Shown: one piece after another, positions 57,800-64,000 of the stretch
How the letters are laid out: the number at the start of each line of letters is the position of its first letter
Position numbering within the stretch: position 1 is the first letter of the stretch
Assembly (NCBI GenBank): GCA_037179335.1
Contig: JAKZHN010000003.1
Location: forward strand, 1,736,001 to 1,800,000
Length of the DNA: 64,000 bases
Source: Cyclaneusma minus
Taxonomy: Eukaryota > Ascomycota > Leotiomycetes > Marthamycetales > Marthamycetaceae
Direction of reading: 5' to 3'
Translations under genes and position numbers: made by a program
The notes under the pieces: generated by a model
What the model saw: only the letters and a program-made list of their open reading frames with translations
What the model was told of the DNA's origin: nothing
Database searches by the model: none

Positions 57800-58230
57800 T
57801 TGCTATAAATAAAAAAAGTATTTATATAAATTATCACAAAATTATTTAAATAAGCCTATAAAATATTATTTATTAGCTATTCAAAAATAGCTATATTGGT
57901 ATAAAATCCAAAAAATATTATTCTATATTTAAATTAACTGAATAATATATTGAAAATAATAAACTTTTTATTTTTTAAAATCTTAAGCCTGATTTTGTAA
58001 AATACCTATTAAATATTAATTTTAATGAAATATTTAACCCTGGAAATATAGGAAATAATATCCTTAGTTAAAAATAAAAAATAACCATTATTTTTAATAA
58101 ATTTATTTAGCCGCTTATAATTAATATAAAATCAAAATCCCTTACTAGGCTTTTTAATAAATAATATAAAAAAGGCATAAAATACCTAATTAAGTATAAT
58201 AAAATCTAATTCTGAATAGTTTTAGAAATA
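57800..58230 (-). pseudogene. Gypsy reverse transcriptase remnant
   Basis: Minus strand: KKPSKGFRFYINYKRLNKFI (compare KKxGxxRFCVDYRxLNKxT), RVKYFIKINI (compare GAKYFTKLDL), FYKIRLK, KKFIIFNILFSQFKYRI and INNILQAYLNNFVIIYIN (compare INxxLxxYLDxFVVxYLDD). Stops and D-to-N changes are as expected after G-to-A mutation. It is the upstream partner of the RNase H at 48.2-48.5 kb. Confidence 0.8.
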
Positions 58231-61200
58231 CTAGGAAAATATTATTAATTTGTTTTAAATTAAATTATAAATAACATAAATTTATTATAATATAAAATTT
58301 ATAAGCTTAATATAATATTTTTAAAACTTATATTTAAAAAGCTAATAAAAGGCTTGCTTAATAAAGGTCTTAATCCAGCGCCTATAATATTTAAATATAT
58401 AAAACTATATTTTTTCCAATTCTCTTTCAAAGCCTTATTAAGTTTTTAATTAATATAATAAAAATTTGTATTTTAATTCTTTTTATTTAATAAATATAAT
58501 AAATAAAAATAAAAATATCAATAATATAAATTTAAATAGGTTTTACTAAGCAATAGCGTTTAAAAACCCTATTCATTATTAAAAAAAAAGGCTTAAAGTT
58601 TTAGGCTTTTAAAAAATGCTTAAAAGATACTAAAATAACCTTTTTTCTATATTTTTTTATTTATTTTTAATATTATAATTAATAGGCTACCTGCTTTTTT
58701 AAAAAACAAAATCTGGAAAATAATCCTGAAAAAAATCTAGTAAATAAAAAAAAAGCCAGTAAATCTAAGAGATTTTTAGATAATTGCAAGCAAATAATTA
58801 AAGATTATTTAAAAATGGCTTTAAAAAATATAATAAAAATATTTATATTATTATTTTATTTTATAATGATATTTTTATTTTAATTTAGCGGTATTTTCTT
58901 TATATTAAGCTGCTAAAATATATCAAAAATACCTAGCCGCTAAAATACGCAAAAACTCTTATTATTATTTGAAAAATGAATAATAAATTATTTATTTAGC
59001 GATTTATTTATATTTCTTTTTTAAGAGAGATTAATTAAATAAAAAATAGCAATATTATTTCTGCTATTTCTATTAGGATAATAATAAATTTAAAATATAA
59101 AATTAAAATTTATAAAAAAGCTTTAAATTTAAAAAGCCTATACCAAATATTTTCTAAAAATAAAAGCCTTTAAAATATAAAAAAAGCTAGTTTTCTAATA
59201 TATTAGAAATCCATTATATTATTCCATTATATAAAAAATTTATATTAAATAGATTTTATATAATTATAATAGCCAAAAAAACAAAATTTATTAATAATAT
59301 TATTAATTACTATAATATATAATTTTAAATAAGCCCTTTTTAAAATTATATTATGATATTCCAAATTAAAAATTATATAAAAAATAAATAAAAAACCAAT
59401 AGTTTTAAATTTAAAGCCGGGGATAAAACACTTAAATAATAAAAATAAAAATATAGTAATTAAAACCTAACATTAAAATAAGCCTATATAAAATAATAAA
59501 ATCCAAGCTATTATATTAAATAAATTGCGCTATAATAAAACAATTAATAAAATTTCCTATATTTGATTTTATATTTATTAAAATATTAATAATAAATAAT
59601 TTTATATTTTTTCAAATAACGAAAATAAAAAAGAAATTAATAGCCAAATATAAAGCATTTCCAAAAAAAGTAAATAAAAACCAATATTATATATATTAGG
59701 TTATTAAATACAATTTTATTAATAGCTAGGCATTTTCCAGCTTAATAGCCAAGGTAATAATTTTATTTTAGCAATATTTATTTTTATTAAATTCTTTTGT
59801 TTAGACTTTCCCGGCTTTTTACTATCCGTATTATGATTAATAATATTTATAAAGAAATCTCTAAAATTTAAATACATTTTAATATAATATTTATATCTAT
59901 TATATTTAAAGCATTTAAAGCCTTTAAAGCTAATAAATGCTAGAAAAATACCCAAAAAAATCACCGTTTATTTTCAAATTAAAAAAGCTTAAAATCAAAG
60001 CAAATTTAAGGAAATTAAAAGCTAAAAATATTAATAAAAAAAATAAAGACTATAATAACTTCCGGTTTTTTTCCATTTAGCAATGATAATTAATAGCTTT
60101 AAAAAAAACTTTAAAGCAAAAATCAATGCTAATTTTGTGCTATAGCTATTAAATTAAAAAGGGTTTTAATACTCCTAGCTAAATAAATAGGCTTTAAAAA
60201 AAGCATAAAAGCAAATCCTAGCGGTTTTAAAATAAAATATAAACCTTATTAGATTTATAAAGAAAAAGCTTTAAATTCCTATAAAAGCTATTTAAAAATT
60301 TATAAAATCTTTTTATAATAAAAGTATAAATAATAGAGTTATTATATTAAAAAAAAGCAATATATATTTACCATTTTTTTAAATACTTTATATTATAAAT
60401 AATTTTAGCCGCCTTATTTATAAAATAAAAATAATGACCAATTAATTAATTTTTTAATTTAAGTTTTTAAAACTCTAAAACAATAATACCATTATATAAA
60501 AAAGGCTTAAAAATACGCTTAATATAGGGCAAATTAAAGGCCCCGAAAACCATTTTAAAAATTGGAAATTATTAAGCTAGCAGCTAAATAATAATAGATT
60601 AGGCCTTAGCTTCAAAATTAAAATTAAATTATTTAAATAACGTCAGCCCTAAAGCCTTAATTTTTAACGCTTTTAATAGTTTTAGCTATTTTATAAAAAT
60701 AATAATTTAATTGTATATTATAAAATATTCGAATCCAATATAAATTGGACTTTTCAAATATATTATATTAAGGAAAAAAGGCTATTTTATAGCTTAAAGG
60801 TATTGTGCATTTTTTTCTTGCTTATATATATAAAAATAGCATAATGTTTTGCATATAATTAGGGAATTTTAATAAAAAATTAATTTAAATTATTAAAAAA
60901 GCATTTTAATACTCCCTTTAATTTTTAATAATATAGCTTTTCCGAATTTTAATATTTTTTTAAAGTATATTATAGCCAATTTATATTATATTATCAAACT
61001 TTATAATGCATTATATATTATTTAACTATATATTATAATATAGCAATTTTAATATATTAAAATTAGCGCTTTTTTATAATTTTATAATTTTATATTTAAT
61101 ATCTATTATATCCGGCGCTTTTTTTCCGAATTTTTATTTTCTAATTTTAATAGCTTTTTAAATTTGGCGAATTAAACATTTTGCAATATTTTAGTGAATT

Positions 61201-61380
61201 CGTTTGCAATTATATTTTAAATATTAATATAAATTATTTATTGATTGCGGTTATTTTTCAATTATTTAATAAAATAATAAATAATATTGATATTTTTTAA
61301 TTTAAACGCTATAATTATATCATAAAGATTGTTTTTTACTAGTTTATTATATTTAATATGTTTTAGCATTTAAGCAATTT
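58231..61380. other. AT-rich debris: Gypsy 5' part and downstream flank of a Copia
   Basis: By position, 58.2-60.4 kb should hold the protease and gag of the minus-strand Gypsy. The frame at 59,719-59,964 (minus) has no diagnostic motif. From about 60.5 kb the sequence should pass into the 3' end of the minus-strand Copia. No LTR pair could be recognised. Confidence 0.4.
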
Positions 61381-61460
61381 ATTAGTTTTGCTTGGTATTT
61401 GCGGCAATTATTATATATTTAGCTTTATAAAAAAAAGAAAAATTGCTTTTAATTTAGTTA
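61381..61460 (-). pseudogene. Copia RNase H remnant
   Basis: The minus strand reads KSNFSFFYKAKYIIIAANTKQ, which aligns with the family's KQxSVALSSTEAEYIAxAxxxKQ, with EAEY read as KAKY. It lies downstream of the reverse transcriptase at 62,133-62,345 on the same strand, the expected order. Confidence 0.6.
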
Positions 61461-62132
61461 TAGTATTAGGCCTTTTAAAAGCATAATTATAAATTCGCTA
61501 ATGCTTTTCCTATTAGAAAATAATTTATAAAAAACATTATTATAAATTTTTAGCATGTTTTTTGTTTTTTAATTTATTATAATTTTCAAATAATATAGCA
61601 ATTAATTTAGCTTTAAATTATATTGCTTATAAAAATTAGCTATAAATTAGGATATTTTTTTCTGCGATATAATAAATATTAGATTTTATTAAAATTATAA
61701 AGTATATTAGCTTTTTTAATTTTTTTTAATTTAAATTGTTTTTTAATTGTTCCTTATTATTTTTAATAGAATCTTTTATGCTGCTGCTATTTATAAGGAT
61801 AAAATATAGCCTTTTTTCTTTATGGAAAATTCAAATTTTATATAAAAATTATTAATATACTATTTATAATTAATTTATAAAATTCTCAATAATTTATCCC
61901 TTATAATTCGCATATTTAGAATTCTTTTAATTTGTTTTAAATTTTTGGCAATAAATTTGGTAAATAGCAAAGCAAAAAACTTATTAAAATTTATATTTAA
62001 TTTAGCAATTGCCATAATATTATTAATATAAATCAAAATAATTATATTTTTATTTTTATTAATAAAAAAATAAAAAATAACAAAAACTTATTTAAAACGA
62101 AATTTAATAATTTTAATTTTAATTGGACAATT

Positions 62133-62345
62133 TTAATTTTTAGCTATTTGTTTAAAGCTATATAAATTTTTATTTAATTGAAAGATATAGCCAAACTTAA
62201 TAATTACTTTATTTAAAAAGGCCAAATATATTGATTTCTTAAATTTAGCTTTAATAAATGCATTGCTAATATTAAAATAGCGGCATTTTATATTTTGCCA
62301 AGCTATAATGGCTAAAAAGATCCTAAATATATTTATGCAAACCAT
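62133..62345 (-). pseudogene. Copia reverse transcriptase remnant
   Basis: An uninterrupted minus-strand frame of 70 codons reads FRIFLAIIAWQNIKCRYFNI, SNAFIKAKFKKSIYLA and FQLNKNLYSFKQIAKN. This matches the RVT_2 segments LRIFLAIAAxxxxECxxFDI, SNAFxxxxLxExIYM and xxLNKSLYGLKQAARxW. It is one of the best-preserved coding remnants in the AT compartment, though lacking ends and the YVDD box. Confidence 0.8.
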
Positions 62346-63758
62346 TAATAAAAATATATTAAAAAAAACAAAAATTTAGATAAAGCCGCAAGCTATTGAG
62401 CGGATTTTGAATTTATTTAAATTGCTATTAATAATAAATATCTATTTAATAAAAATCAAATTAAAAGCCATTTGCATAGCTATTTTAATCCAAATATTAT
62501 TGGCTATTAAACTTTTAAATTCTATTATAATGGCTTTTATTTCAATTATTTTTATATAAGGGATTATTTATAATCTTTTTATAAATTTTAAAATAAAAAT
62601 ATCCAGCATTCTTTTAGCAAAAATAATAAATTTATATAAATTATTTTTATTTTTAATTATAGCTGCTATAAAAGCTTTTAAAAACCGGTTTTTATATAAA
62701 ACCTGGCTTTAATAATATTGCGTTTTAAATATTTTTATCCGCCAATTATTTTTGCAAAAAGCTTTTTTAAAATTTTTAAATAACAATTATTTATAAATAG
62801 TAAAAATAGCCAGAAATGCCTTATTAAAATCTATAATATTTATATTTATAGTATTAATATCTGTTTATTAAAGGCATTTACTATATTAATAGTGTTTTTT
62901 AGCATTTTTATAATAGGGATTTTAAAAAATAATTATTTTGGCTAAAATTCTAAATTATTAAATTTAGAATAAAATATTGCTTTTATTTATTTATTTTAAC
63001 TAATAGCTAAGATTATTATCTTTAATTTAGCAATTTTAATTGGCTTATTTTTGAATACTTTTTAACTAAAAAGGGATTTCCGGGCCTTTTATTTTATTAA
63101 TATTGGCTTGCCAATATAATTGCGATTAAAACATTTGTTTAAAATACCTTGAAAATTATATAAATTATTTTTTAGCTTCAAATTTATAATTTCGCCAAGG
63201 ATTTCCTTATTTTATTTAACAATAAATTTTATAGCCATTTATTCCAAATTCGGATAATATAGTTTATATTGCTTAAGAATATTTAAATTATATTTTATAA
63301 ATATATTTTATTTTTCTATAGGCAAAAGCTTATTTTTACAGTTTTTGTTTAAAAAGAATCTTTTTATTAATATAAAACCAAACCTTGCAGCCTTAAATTT
63401 TAATATTTTCCCATTTAAAAAGCTTTCCAATTCAAGCCTTTATTAAATTAATTATTTTACTATTAATTTTTGAATTAACATTATTTTTATTTTTATAATA
63501 AGCCTTAACCATAGCAATTTTAAATTAAAATTTAATTAAAAGCTTGGCATTATATAAGATAGTTCGGATATTTGCTTTTGCAATTTAAATTGCTTTTTTA
63601 ATTAGCCCGTTTTGCCAAAAAAAAAAGGTTTTTCCAAGCTTTATACTATTAATTTAAACCCAATAAATAATTCTTTTTACCAATTTTTTTGCTTTATTAA
63701 TTTTTAATTTTTTTAATTTTTTTTCCAATTTTCAATTTCATTTTTTTGCATTAGGTAA

Positions 63759-63950
63759 TTAAATATTTTTATAAATTTTAAAAGGAAATTTACCAGCTAT
63801 ATTAAAATATACCAATTTAAAAAAAAATATTTTATAGTTTGCAAAAGTTTTGAAAACATGATTTTGTATTTTATTAATATTGCAATTTTTATAATAATAG
63901 GAAATATTAGAAATTTTAATTTCTTTTTTAGAAATAATAATAAAATACAA
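63759..63950 (-). pseudogene. Copia GAG-pre-integrase / integrase start remnant
   Basis: A minus-strand frame reads YYYKNCNINKIQNHVFKTF then FFFKLVYFNIAGKFPFKIY. This fits the zinc-binding CxxCxxxKxxxxxxxR and the FELVHxDIAGPFP start of the integrase core. It precedes the reverse transcriptase on the same strand, giving Copia gene order integrase, reverse transcriptase, RNase H from the right edge leftward. Confidence 0.65.
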
Positions 63951-64000
63951 TTTATTAATTTTGGCTAGGTTTAAATAAGCCTATTTTTAATAAAAAAAAG

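Noticed and set aside
1..64000. Mitochondrial origin of the AT-rich DNA
   Set aside because: The AT blocks carry decayed Copia and Gypsy pol in nuclear order and alternate with islands holding spliceosomal-intron genes.

Overview
The window looks like nuclear DNA of a filamentous ascomycete (Pezizomycotina; I cannot name the species). It has the two-compartment layout of genomes hit by repeat-induced point mutation (RIP). Very AT-rich blocks of decayed transposons (about 1-18,390, 29,770-40,910 and 46,370-64,000) alternate with two islands of ordinary base composition (about 18,390-29,770 and 40,915-46,150). Fungal traits include a GTATGT...CTAAC...AG intron, CT-rich leaders, and Copia, Gypsy, hAT-type and Mutator-like mobile DNA.

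The first AT block is a stack of broken elements. A plus-strand Copia (integrase near 1,250-1,500, reverse transcriptase near 4,340-4,840) is interrupted by a 1.8-kb inverted-repeat element (1,551-3,334). A second 1.8-kb inverted-repeat element lies at 6,104-7,916. A second plus-strand Copia (reverse transcriptase to RNase H, about 14,080-18,080) is split by a 2.9-kb LTR element with 160-bp LTRs and no recognised genes (14,406-17,280).

Island 1 carries one expanding, lineage-specific F-box-like family: a two-exon gene (18,969-20,398), an intronless double-module gene (21,234-23,132), another two-exon gene (25,856-27,172), a possible relative (27,220-27,747) and two broken copies (23,516-23,707; 28,822-29,589). 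Between them lie a hAT-type MITE with its target duplication, a 78-bp hairpin element and two degenerate tRNA-like loci. The middle AT block (29.8-40.9 kb) holds a plus-strand Gypsy remnant (about 36,330-37,070) and a long inverted repeat around 33.3-36.4 kb.

Island 2 holds two paralogues of a second F-box-like subfamily (41,300-42,268; 43,787-44,635). They share a bipartite nuclear-localisation motif and a periodic 5' leader, and the second has a C-terminal frameshift. An unmutated solo LTR lies between them.

The last AT block contains a minus-strand Gypsy (46,149 to about 60,000) cut between reverse transcriptase and RNase H by an 8.8-kb inverted-repeat element (48,728-57,506) with a perfect 9-bp target duplication. 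That element belongs to the same family as the one at 6,104-7,916. A minus-strand Copia (about 61,380-63,950) runs to the window end. The two most notable signals are this long-inverted-repeat family and an unusual mutation signature: most surviving cytosines in the AT blocks follow a G.
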